Shown here: piece after piece, positions 10,401-20,900 of the stretch
Layout of the letters: the number at the start of each line of letters is the position of its first letter
How positions within the stretch are numbered: position 1 is the stretch's first letter
Source of the DNA: Streptomyces poriferorum
GTDB lineage: Bacteria; Actinomycetota; Actinomycetes; Streptomycetales; Streptomycetaceae
Assembly: GCF_019399235.1 (NCBI RefSeq)
Contig: NZ_JAELVH010000001.1
Location: forward strand, 44,896 to 108,895
Length of the DNA stretch: 64,000 nucleotides
Reading direction: 5' to 3'
The notes under the pieces: model-generated
The model's database searches: none
Told to the model about the DNA's origin: nothing
Seen by the model: the letters and a program-made list of their open reading frames with translations, nothing else
Made by a program: the position numbers and the translations under genes

Positions 10401-11919
10401 CGACGATCGCCATGCCGTCGAGCGCGGCCTCGTCGAGCTCAGGCTCAGGCTGAACGGGATCGGGCGCCCGGTCCGGCGACGCAGGCTCCGCCGGAAGCAC
10501 CTGCCGCAGGTCCTCGGCGTATTCGGAGACGATGAACTCGCCCAGCTCGGCGAGGGTGTTGTGCTCGAACAGCACAGTGATGTCGAGGTCGATGCCGAGC
10601 GTCCCGCCGAGGGTCCGGGCCACATTCACAGCGAAGATCGAATCGAGCCCGTAGTTCGAGAAGGACTCGCCCCGCCCGATCCTCGTCCGCGGGATGTGCA
10701 ACGCCTCTGCCAGCACATCGAGCGCGACTGCCTCGATGTGGGCGCGCAGACGGTCTCCTGGCTCGCTCCCGGCGCTCCGATCGGCCGCGGCCGGCGCCGG
10801 GCTCTCGCGCACCGGCGCCACTTGCGGCGCGGACAGGCGCGGTACGGCCGTCGCCTGCCGTATGACGCCGTCGCTCTCGGCCACGATGATCTGCTGTCCC
10901 AGATCCTCGGCATCCCGCGCGGGCAGGGCGATCCCGCGGAATCCCTCCTGGGTCAGGACGTGCCGCCACTGCGCCGTGGAGAGCAGCGGGCTGCCCTGGA
11001 TACGCAGGTGCGGGTCCTCGTAGCGCCACCATCCGTCGAGGAGGCCGAAGGAGAACTGGCTGAGCAGGTTGTTCGCGGTCAGCTCGTTCAGGACCAGCAG
11101 TCCGCCGGGTTCGAGAAGCGCCTTGGCGTTGCGCAGGGTACGGCGGATGTCCCCGGTGGCATGCAGGACGTTGGCGGCGACCACGACGTCGTACCCGCCG
11201 AGGGTGAAGCCCTGATCCGCCACCGGGCGCTCGATGTCCAGGATTCCGCAGGCCAGCCAAGGGTTCTCCGCACCGAACGAACGCTCCGCGTGGTTCAGGA
11301 AGACCCTCGATATGTCGGTGTAGCAGTACTCGCGCACGTCCAGCCGCGCGGACCGCAGCGCATCCAGGACGACCGCGCTCGTGGCACCCGTGCCGGCGCC
11401 GACCTCCAGGATCCGCGGCGCAGCCGCCGTCCGGGCTCGTGCCCGCCGCCGCAGCCGCACCACCAAGTCGTCCGCCAGCACCTGGTTGAAGAACGCCGAC
11501 GCCGGGTTGGTCGCGTAGGCGTTCTGCACCAGCTCCAGCGATCCCCCGGGGAAGATGACCTCGGTGGCCGGTCGCCGTCCGCTGAGAATGTCGGGGAAGG
11601 CACGCAAGGTGGTCTCCACCAGCAGGTGGGTGGCCGCGAGGTCGGGATTCTCCCGCCACGCGGGCTTTTCCGTCTCCCACTCGCGCCACAGCTGCTCGAG
11701 CGGCCGATCCCGCGTGGCACCGTCGAGCAGGATCCTGCCGTCCCGCCGATCGATGTAGCCGGCCGCCTCGAAGACGCGCAGGCACTCGCCGAACCAGGCT
11801 CCGTATCCCGGCGCGAGACCTGCCGACTCCCGTGCGGCCTCCGGAGTCCGGCCGGATTCGCGGAACGCGCCGAGCGTGCACAGATGGGACCAGAGAAAGT
11901 CGAGCAGCAGCTGCTTCAT
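7411..11919 (-). CDS. AT-less PKS: MT-ACP-KS-ACP-TE (trans-AT type, chain-releasing)
   Basis: 1502 residues; ATG at 11919 with AAGGAA upstream, 25 nt after the previous gene. Domains: C-methyltransferase about 1-360 (SAM motif LEVGAGTGAT near 172), ACP near 425 (NYGLDS), KS 480-900 with active-site Cys (DTTCSSSF) but HGMSS where HGTGT is usual and CIGHTE, a trans-AT-type post-KS linker (YTLQVGREAM), three 13-residue repeats, a second ACP with GLNS instead of GLDS near 1145, and a C-terminal thioesterase whose nucleophile elbow is GFCLGG, a Cys in place of Ser. The TE His is probably in NHMTIL near the C terminus. No AT is present. The N-terminal MT-ACP completes the KS-DH-KR left unfinished by the upstream gene, so one module is split between two proteins. 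Inference: adds a C-methylated unit, carries out a last condensation and releases the chain. Confidence 0.93.
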   Translation of the reverse strand: MKQLLLDFLWSHLCTLGAFRESGRTPEAARESAGLAPGYGAWFGECLRVFEAAGYIDRRDGRILLDGATRDRPLEQLWREWETEKPAWRENPDLAATHLLVETTLRAFPDILSGRRPATEVIFPGGSLELVQNAYATNPASAFFNQVLADDLVVRLRRRARARTAAAPRILEVGAGTGATSAVVLDALRSARLDVREYCYTDISRVFLNHAERSFGAENPWLACGILDIERPVADQGFTLGGYDVVVAANVLHATGDIRRTLRNAKALLEPGGLLVLNELTANNLLSQFSFGLLDGWWRYEDPHLRIQGSPLLSTAQWRHVLTQEGFRGIALPARDAEDLGQQIIVAESDGVIRQATAVPRLSAPQVAPVRESPAPAAADRSAGSEPGDRLRAHIEAVALDVLAEALHIPRTRIGRGESFSNYGLDSIFAVNVARTLGGTLGIDLDITVLFEHNTLAELGEFIVSEYAEDLRQVLPAEPASPDRAPDPVQPEPELDEAALDGMAIVGMSARFPGADDVDEFWRIVEQGTRCITAPPEKRADWAAYGDEAAALRGGFLEGVHEFDPLFFRMSVTEARQVTPELRLLLMTSWNAVEDAGYRPAELRNRPTGVFVATTQSEYRPAATDLMSLPSPAMVPNRISYLLDLNGPSEQYDTTCSSSFVALHRAIRSIRDGECEQALVGGVNLVMSPAGFGGMRAAGMLSPRGDVRPFQQDADGTARSEGVAAVLVKPLSRAIEDGDFVYCVVRGTGVAHGGRGVSFTAPNIRGMKAAVAHAYADAGIDPGAVDYIETHGMSSVLADSAELAALGAGRRGEDDSEDVTYLGNVKPCIGHTEVVSGLAALVKTALAVRHGVIPALPGFGRLHRDISLKETRLRIAERNLPWPERTDDAGRLLPRRASMHSFGIGGVNAHVVLEQHIACATRDDDRGSQVLVLSAQSVDALRERARRLMHRLAEADPRSWADIAYTLQVGREAMSCRLAFVAQGTDEAARILGGWLDGDPDTLAHVAFADGVDPAAGAENDGMPAQLDQVAEHWVAGRFMDWDLTHRGARRRRIALPGYPFARLTCFAEQAPRPDQAPHTAVGPPDGEVFVAGRVGPPDGEVFVAGRVAPPDGEAFVADLVASVLGLSRHEIDGTRSLADYGLNSLLLVAMLGRISNVFPGFQPDWWQPHDTLNDVVARLPEAEARSTRAHARPLAPELVRLNGASEGRAVFWIHGALAGVESYRTIAQRIGRPFYGIQARGLLTGDAPIEGVTAMAEYYTGLIRSVQPEGPYDVGGFCLGGIVAYEVTRRLQARGQDVASLTMVDSPDETGLAKSNANGFRTARSAALQVVNSLLWPAGEKDPAVLRARLVHRDELAEDLDEDAFVLRLAELAAGRGFAMKPAQIARFIRRNIAIQLAYRVGEHTIRPLPRPEAVVSTYFRNRRGLFLGESEPYFQVVGETFSLDHVNYQQDWVRELPGLRLMEIDAANHMTILNDAGPLAAIEETCLALYASDEIGATHD
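8560..8676 (-). repeat. 39-bp tandem repeat, three in-frame copies, in the KS-ACP linker
   Basis: Copies at 8560-8598 (diverged), 8599-8637 and 8638-8676. The last two differ at a single base. Each encodes 13 residues of the form VGPPDGEVFVAGR. The array sits just before the second ACP of the MT-ACP-KS-ACP-TE protein, so copy-number change would lengthen a flexible linker without breaking the frame. The first copy runs into the first helix of the ACP, which suggests the array grew by duplication of the ACP's own N-terminal edge. Confidence 0.95.
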
Positions 11920-11944
11920 GATCAGTTCCTTCGAAAGGGCGCGA

Positions 11945-14900
11945 TCAGATCGCGAGCGCGGTCAGCTCTGCGGTGCGGGCGCGCAGCCGCCCCAGTTCGG
12001 CGCCCGGCGCCGTCGCCGGTTCCTGGGCATCGGCGGGCACAGCGTCCGGCTGTACGGCAGTGGGGAGGATGACTTCGTCGTCGCCCAGGACGATGCCCCG
12101 GTTGTTGAGCTCGGGACCGAACTTCATCAACGTCAGCCTGCTGACCGGCCCCGCGCACAGCCGTTCGATCGCCGCCGTCAGCTCGTCCGGCTGAATGAGC
12201 GGCGCCTGCGCTCCGACCAACGCGCCCCGCTCGCCCTCGGTGGGTGCGTTGTTGAAGCAGTAGCCCAGATTCAGCACCTTTCCGGCAGCGCCGTAGTGGC
12301 GTTGCAACGTCGGTGCGAAGGAATCGAGGAACGTGCAGGCGGCCGCGTAGTTCGCCTGCTTGATGGCTTTGAGGTAGGAGTTGATCGAGGACAGGAACAA
12401 GGCGAAATCGAGCGACTCTCCGCCGAACACCTGCATGCACCGGACGCTCGCGTCGACCTTGCCGCGCAGCACGTCCTCGAACTGCGCCTCGCTCATCCGC
12501 GCCAGGCTCGCCCCCGAGAACACCAGGCCCGAGTGGATGACGCCGTGCACCGCGCCGAACCGCCGGACGATCTCGTCCTTCGCCGCGCGCAGGGACGCAA
12601 GGTCGGTCGCGTCGGACTGCAGGTACAGCGGCGCAGGCCCGTCCGCGCCGGTCGACTGCGCGATGGCGGCCTCGACTCGCGCGTCCCGCGGCCTGCGTCC
12701 GAGCCACACCACCTGGGCGCGGTACCGGCGGATCAAGTACTCGCTGATGGCCGTGCCTAGGGCGCCCGCCCCGCCGATGATGACGTAGGTGCCGCCCCGA
12801 CGCAGCCGGGACGACGTCGGCGAGGCCGGCTGAACGGTCATCAGCCGCTGCCCGTGCCACCGGCCGTCGCGGTGGATACGCAGGTTGCCGTCCGGGTCCG
12901 CGGCCAGGTCGAGCACCGCGGTGAGAGAAGACGCGTCGTAGTCCTCGACGTCCGCCACCCGCACCCGCCAGTTCGGGTACTCCTTCGCAGCCGACCCCGC
13001 CAGACCGGCGACACCGGCGTGCGCCGGGTCGACGACCTCGGCCTCCTGGACGGCGTGCGCCCGCTCAGTGATCAGGGTCAGGCCCAATGAGCGATCGCCG
13101 TACCCTGCGGCCAGAAGTGCTTTCACCGTGCGGAAGGCATGCAGCGAGCCGCTGGACTGGCCCTCGACGACGCGCGCACCGGACCGGTCATCCACGGCGC
13201 TGGGCGCCACCCAGATCAGATGGTCGAGTTCCGGGACCGACCGGACGGACTTCTCCAGATCGTCGTACGTACTCTGCGAAGGATCCGCGACCACGTGGGC
13301 GCCTGGACAGCGCGCGAGGAGAACGTCCCGCGCCTGCCCTGGGGGCGCGATGATGCCCACTGTTTCGGAACTCCGCGGCCACCTCGTGGATTCCGTCTGC
13401 CGAAGGGGGTCCCACACCGGCAGCAGCGTGACGGCGCCGCCGTCCGCCGGGTCCTGTGTCTGCTCGGCCCGACGGCCTGCGATGCCTCGCAGACGCAGGC
13501 ACACCGTGCCGTCGTCGGTCGCGAGGTCGATGTCGATCCGCTCCGCGCCGCGCGTGTCCTCGGCGCGACGTACCAGGGCCCACATCGTGGTCGCGCAGGG
13601 GGCGAGGACTTCGGCCGATTTGATGGCGAACACCAACCCGGCCTGATCGCCGCCGTCGAGCAGTCGCATGCACTGCATCGCCGAGTCCACCAGCGCCGGG
13701 TGCGGGACGAGGCCGTCCATGGTTCCTGACGCCGCGCCGGGCAGCCGCAGTTCGGCGAGCACCGCGTTGTCGCTCCGATGCACCGCCACGACCCCCTGGA
13801 ACGTGGGGCCGTAGTCAATACCGCGATCCCGCCACTCGGCGTAGAAGCGCAGGGGGTCGAAGCCGGTGGACCGGAAATCCCGAAGCAGCGCGGGCAGATC
13901 GAGCTTCTGCGCGGCCGTCGGCTCCGCAACGGACACCTCGCCCTGGCAATGGAGAACGGGCTCGTCTCCGGCGGACTCCGCCGAGGACACGCTGAACCGG
14001 GTCACGTCGCCATCCGCGCGAAGAGCCACCTCCAGTGCGCGCGGCACGCCCGGGACCGCGAGGGGTCGCAGGAAGACGATGTCGTCCATGCGCACCGCGT
14101 CGCTCGCGGTCCGCCTCGCCGTCGCGGCGACCCACTGCAGATACATGGCCCCCGGGGCGATCCCGGTTCCCTGCACCTGGTGTTCACGCAGGTAGAACTC
14201 GTCGCCGGTGAGGACCACCCCATCGCGCCGCGGCCGGTCGTCTGCCGCCGCGCGGGCCGGCAGCGCATAGCGTTCCCGCTCGAAGGGGTAGCCCGGCAGC
14301 GGAACGCGGCGGTAGCGGCGGTCGCGGAACAACTCGGCGAAATCCGGTGCCTCACCGTCGAGGAACTGTTGGGTGAGTGCCTGCAACCTGGCGTCCGCGC
14401 GCTGCGCCGGGCTGTCCTGCCCGGAGAGCCAGGCAGTGCACTGGTTCTCCAGTTCCGCGACATCCCCGACCACGCGCGCCCATCGGTGCCGCAGGTGCCT
14501 GCGGCCGAGCAGGAGTGTGTGGCTCACCTCGCCGGCGTCGAGGTCCGGGTGCTCGCGGCAGTGACGCGCGAGCCGGGCCACCTGTTCGCGCAAGGCTTGC
14601 TCCGTCGCCGCCGACAGCGCGATCAACCGGGCCCCGTCCTGCCTGCTCCGCGGCGGCGTGGGCGGCTTCGACGCCTGTTCGATGACGGCGTGGGCGTTGG
14701 TTCCGCTGGCGCCGAGCGACGTGATCGCGGCGCGCCGCCTGCCGCCGTCCGGCACGTCCCACCGCCTCGGCTCCGTGTGCACGAAGAACGGGCTGCCGGC
14801 CAACGTGACACTGGAGTTCGTCTCCGTGTGGTGGGGCAGACCGGGGATCATCTCGTGCCTCATCGCCAGCAGTGACTTGATGACGCCGATCACGCCGGCC

Positions 14901-17900
14901 GCGGCCTGCGCGTGGCCGATGGAGGCCTTCGTCGAGCCGAGCGAGCAGAACCGCTCGGCGTCCGTGAAGCCGCGGAACGCGCGGTCGAGCGCCCGGAATT
15001 CCACCGGGTCGCCGAGCTTGGTTCCGGTGCCGTGTGCCTCGACCAGTCCGATCCCCGCGGGGTCGATTCCAAAGTCCTGATAGATCTGCCGGATCAGCTT
15101 TTCCTGCGAGGTCCCGTTCGGCGCGGCGATCCCGTTTGTCGTGCCGTTGTGGTTGATCCCGATTCCGCGGATCACGCCGTGGATGTGGTCGCCGTCCGCC
15201 TCTGCGTCCGAGAGCCGCTTGAGGATCAGGGCACCGACTCCTTCGGCCGGCACGAATCCGTCGGCCGCCTGGTCGAACGAGCGGCACCGGCCCGCCGGGG
15301 AAAGCATCCCGGCCCGCGACGCCGCCAGATACAGCCGCGGCGAGTTCTGGACGTAGACCCCGCCCGCGATCGCTGTGGTGACCTCGCCCGCCCACAGCGC
15401 CTGGCACGCCAGGTAGAGGGAGACCAACGAGCTGGAGCAGGCGGTGTCGACCGCGATCGCCGGCCCGTGCAGGTCCAGGTAGTACGCGATGCGGGACGGC
15501 ACGAGCGAGTTCATGTTGCCCCACAGTGCCTGGCCCGGGTAGTCGGCCGGCACCGTCAGATCCAGGTAGTCGCCCGCAGCGCAGCCCACGTAGACGCCGC
15601 ACCGGTCGCGGTCGAGCGACTCGCCCGCGTGGCCCGCGTCCTCGAGCGCCCGCCACGCTTCCTGAAGGAACAGCCGCTGCTGCGGCTCCATGTAGACGGC
15701 CTCCGCGCCGGAGATCCCGAAGAAGAGCGGGTCGAACTCGTCGACGCCGTCCAGGAGACCGCCGTCCAGGCACACGCTGCCCAGCGACGCGAGGTCCCAG
15801 CGGGACACCTTCGAGACGGCGTCCCTGCCGGAGGCCATCAGGTCCCAGAACTCGTCGGCATCCCGGGCGCCCGGAAACCGGCCGCTCATGCCGACGATCG
15901 CGACGGGCTCCCGGCCACCGCCCGACGGCCCGGATACCGCGCGCGGCCCGGATACCGCGGACGGCCCGGATGCCGCAGACTGCTCGGACACCGCCGACGG
16001 CCCCGGTATCGCGGACAACCCTGACACCGCCACCGACGGCTCGGGCACCGCGGCCACGATGGCGGCGCCCTCCTCGTCGAGGATGAATCGCGTCAGCCGC
16101 TTGATGGACGGGTTCTCGAACAGCACGCTCGGATCGAGGCCGGTGCTCAGCGACTCGTTGAGCCGTTGCACCAGGGAGACGCCGGTGAGCGAGTCCAGTC
16201 CGTAGTCGGCGAAGGGCTTGTCGGCCGCGAGCTCATCCGCAGTCAGCTTCAACGTCTCGGAGAGGATCCGCTCGACGGTAGCGCGGACGTGATCCTCGAC
16301 CGAACCGGGCGCGGCAGGCCGCGGTTCCCGGCGCGAACCGGCGCGCGCCAGGATCACCTGCTGGCCCAGGACGCGGGCGGGCTCCGCCAGCAGTTCGACC
16401 GTGTCGAACCCGCACTCCCGCAACACTTCGCGCCACGAGTCCGAGGACAGCGCCGGTCCGCCCTGGATACGCCGTCCGTCCGTGGGCCGCCACCACCCTT
16501 CGAGAAGCCCGAAGGTCAGGTGCGACCACCAGTCGTTCCGGGCGAGCTCATTGAGTACGAGGACTCCGCCGGGCCGCAGCAGTGCTCTGGCATGGCGCAC
16601 TGCCTGCACGATGTCCCTGGTGGCGTGCAGGACGTTGTTGGCGATGACGATGTCGTAGCCACCCACGGCAAGTCCCTGTGCGCCGGGCTCCCTCTCCGCG
16701 TCGAAGGTCGTGAAGGACAGGTACGGCACGTGGCCGGCGAACCGCCGCTCCGCGTCGATCAGGAACGCCTTCGAAATGTCCGTATAGCAGTACTCAGCGA
16801 GGTCGCGGCCCGTCAGCCGGGCGAAGACGCGCTCGCTGGTGCTGCCGGTACCCGCTCCGATCTCCAGCAGCCGGATCCCGGCGCGGCGACGGGCGTCCAC
16901 CTCCGCGCGCACCGCGCCGGCCGTCACGTCGTTGAAGTAGTCGGCCGTCGCGTTCCCCCGGTACGCCGGTTCGACCAGCTCGAACGAGCCGCCGGGGAAC
17001 ATGACCGCCGTGGCCTTCGTCCGCCCGGACAGGATCGCGGGCAAGGCCTCGATCATGCGCTCGGTCAGGCCGGTCTTGGCCGCCAGCTCAGGATCTCCGG
17101 CATGGGCGTCCTTCCACGCGCGCCAGGCGCGCCACGACTGTTCGAGGTCCGGCGCACTCTTCCCGGGTGCCACGAATTCGCCCTCACGCACGAGTTCTCC
17201 GTGGCTCAGCAGCACGGTCACCGTACGGTCGAGCCACTGTGCGAAGGACGGCGTGATCCCTTGCCCGATCAGGTCACCCAGGCCGCTCAGGTCACGGCGA
17301 ACGGGCGCGTGGAAGAGTCCTGCCGCCACGAGCTGTGCGAGCACGAGCGGGCGCGAGAGGCTGTCCATCTCGTCTGTCGCGGACGTGCGACCGGACAGGA
17401 ACGCTTCGACGCTCTCGGGCCCGGCCGCGGCCACGAGCGACGATGCCGCGTCGAGCGGTTCGGTGGCCCGGGAAACAGACACCGCCTCGGCGGTCGGCCA
17501 GAACCGTTTCGCAGCGAACGGATACGCCGGCAGGCTCACCCGCACCGGCGGGTTCGTGCCGTGGTAGGCGTGCCACTCGACGTCGATGCCGTTGACCCAC
17601 AGGGGCGCGATCCTGTCCCACTTCCCGTGTTCGAGCCACCCGGCGACCACGTCTCGCAGCTCCCCGGGGCGATCGAAGAGGCCGAGCAGCTGGTCCTCGG
17701 GCCGTCGGGCCGTACCTTCGAACACCGCTCCGCGCGCCCCGCGCTCGACGTACTCCTGAAGGGTTGCGATCAGCCCGTCGACGTCGTTCGCGACGAAGAC
17801 CACTCGTTCGGTCATCGCCCGCCGCCCGACCTGCAGCGTGTAAGCGAGCGACGCCAGATCGCCTTGCGCGTCCCGGTATCCCGGCAGGAACTCCAGAAGC

Positions 17901-20900
17901 TGCCGCGCGAGGACGCCGAGCCGCTCCCCATCACGGGCCGAGAGGACGACTGCTTGGGGTCCGGGTCGTCCGGCGGCCCGCGCACCGATCGGCGCTTGTT
18001 CCAGTACCGCGTGCGCGTTGGTGCCGCCGATCCCGAAGGAGCTCAATCCGGCCCGCGCGGGCTCGTCGCCGTCCAGCGGCAGATTCCGGTCGGCCACGAA
18101 GAACGGCGACTCGTCCCACTCGATCTCCGAGCTCGGCACGTCGCAGTGCAGGGTCCGCGGAACCTCGCGGTGCCGCAGGGCCAGGGCCACCTTGATGAGG
18201 CCGGCGATCCCCGCGGCCGCGTCCAGGTGGCCGATGTTGCTCTTGACCGAGCCGATGCCGCAGTACTGGCTGCGTGCCGTGTGATGCCGGTACGCCTCGG
18301 TCAGAGCCGCAACCTCGATGGGATCGCCGAGCCTCGTGCCCGTGCCGTGCGCTTCGACGTAGCTGATCGTCGACGGGTCCACGCCCGCCTTGTCCAGCGC
18401 CTTGCGGATCACCTCGGTCTGGCCGCGCATACCGGGCGCGTAGAAGCCTGCCTTGTCGCCGCCGTCGTTGTTCACCGCGACGCCCCGGATCAGGCAGTAG
18501 ATGTGGTCTCCGGCAGCGATCGCCTCACTGGCGCGCTTGAGGACGACCACGCCGACACCTTCACCGCCGGACATGCCGTCGGCGCCGTCGGCGAACGCGC
18601 GGCTGCGCCCGTCGCTCGAGAAGTTCAGGCCCGGCTGGTGCACGTATCCCAGCTCCCCCGCGGAGAACAGGCTGGCCGCGCCGACGATCGCCTGGTCCGC
18701 GTCGCCGGCCAGGAGTCCCTGACAGGCGACGTGCACCGCGCTCAGCGCCGAGGAGCAGTTGGTGCTCACCGCCATGCTGGGGCCACGCAGGCCCAGCTTC
18801 GTGGAAATCATCGTGGGTACCGTGCCGCCTTGCGCGAACAGCCAGGCGGCGTAGGTCTCAGAGCTCTCCAGGACCCGTGGGCCCGACGCGTTCGCCATCA
18901 GAGCCGGGAGCAGGGCCTGGTAGAAGTTCGTGCTGGTGGACGTGGTGACGCTGGTCTCGGGAACGTCCTCCGGGCGGTAACCGGCATCCTCCAGCGCCTG
19001 CCACGCGTGCTGCAACAGCAAGCGCGCCTGTGGGTCCATGAACTCGGCGTCGCGGGGGGAGATGTCGAAGAACGCCGCGTCGAACTCCGCCCTGCCGTCC
19101 ACGACCGACCGCTGCGACACGTATCCGGGTCGGGTGATCAGCTCCTCCGGCACTCCGAGCGCGCGCAGTTCCTCGGCCGACCATGATGTGCCGCCACTGC
19201 GTCCCTCCACGAGCGCGGACCAGAATTCGCGGTGATCCATGGCGCCCGGGAACCGGCACGACATACCGATCACCGCGATCGAGTCATCAGGCCGGGCACC
19301 GGAGGCTGCCGGAGTGGCATGACGCGGATCAGGGTGCTGCTCGGGCTCGGCCGGCTGCGCAGCAGGTGCCTGTCCAGCAGGCAGCAGCCCCGTCAGGTGC
19401 CGGGCCATCGCCGCGACGGACGGGTGCGCGAAGACGCTGGTGGGTCGCAACGAGCAGCCGAACTCACGGTTGATCGCCGTCACCGCTTCGATGGCCGCGA
19501 ACGAGTCTCCGCCGATGTCGAAGAAGCCTGCGGAACGATCGATATCGCGCGAGCCGAGCACCTCTTCGAAGATCCCGCGCACGGTCCGCTCGATGTCAGG
19601 CCGCTCGATGTGAGGCGCGGCGACCGGGCTGTCGGCGGCCGGGAGCGGCACCGTCCGGGCGGCCTCGGTCAGCTTCGCCCGGTCGATCTTGCCGTGCGCC
19701 GTGAGCGGAAAGGCGTCCAGGGCCACGAATGCGGCGGGCACCATGTAGGCGGGGAGGGTCTTGGCGAGCTCCGCGCGCAGCAGAGCGGCGTCGACCGGCG
19801 CGTCCCCGCTCCCGGTGCAGTAGGCCGTGAGCCTGTCCGACAGGCCGGCATGCTCGAGCAGCACGACGCTTCGGCCGATCTCCGGGCGGGCATTGAGCAC
19901 CGCCTCGATCTCGCCGAGTTCGATGCGATGGCCTCGCAGTTTGACCTGGTGGTCCATCCGGCCCAGGACGACGATCTCGCCGTTCGGCAGTCGGCGCGCG
20001 AGGTCGCCGGTCCGGTACAGCCGTCCGGGAGCGAACGGGTTGTCCAGGAAGCGCTCGGCCGTCAGCTCCGGCTTCCGGTGGTAGCCCAGGGCGACCCCGT
20101 TGCCGGCGATGTGAAGCTCACCGGTCACGCCGACAGGTAGCGGACTCATGTTCCGGTCGAGGACGTACAACTGGGTGTTCGCGATGGGGCTGCCGATGGT
20201 CACCGGCTCCTCACGGCGCAGCCGCTTGGCCGCTGACCAGATGGTCGTCTCCGTGGGGCCGTACAGGTTCCAGGCCTCGCCGCGCTCCACGAGTTGGTTC
20301 TTCAGGCCGTCGGGTAACGCCTCGCCGCCACACAACACCTTGACGCCCTCGGTGTTCTGCCACCCGACGCGCACCAGCATGGCCCAGGTCGCCGGAGTGG
20401 CCTGCATGACGGTGGGCCGCCATTCGGCGACCTTCTCGGCCAGCAATGTGGCATCGGCGGTCGTGGCCGATTCACAGACGCAGACCTGCCCGCCGGTGAT
20501 CAGCGGGAGGAAGAGCTCCAGGGCGGCGATGTCGAAACTGTGCGTGGTCAGGGCCAACAGCCGATCGTGGGACGCCATACCCAGCGTGCGCGCCATGGCC
20601 AGCACGAAATTGGTCAGCGCCGTGTGCGGAACCACGACGCCCTTGGGCTTCCCCGTGCTGCCCGAGGTGTAGATGATGTACGCGGCTGGAGGTGCCGAGG
20701 CTTGCGGGTCCGGCGAATCGGCGGTCGTCTCCCCCGCCGCCGCCCATGCCTGGGCTACCTGATCATCCTGACGGTCTGTCGGGTACAGCCTCACCTTCGG
20801 CGTCCCCATGGCGGCCAGCCTGTCCATCACCGCCTCATGGCAGATGACGAGTTGTGCGCCGCTGTCCTCGACCATGTAGGAGAGGCGTTCGGCCGGCAGC

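Noticed and set aside
1155..12760. Very long plus-strand open frames opposite the PKS genes (hundreds to over 1500 codons)
   Set aside because: They are antisense shadows of the GC-rich PKS genes: Arg/Gly/Ala/His-rich, no domains, and the minus strand has complete PKS motifs throughout.
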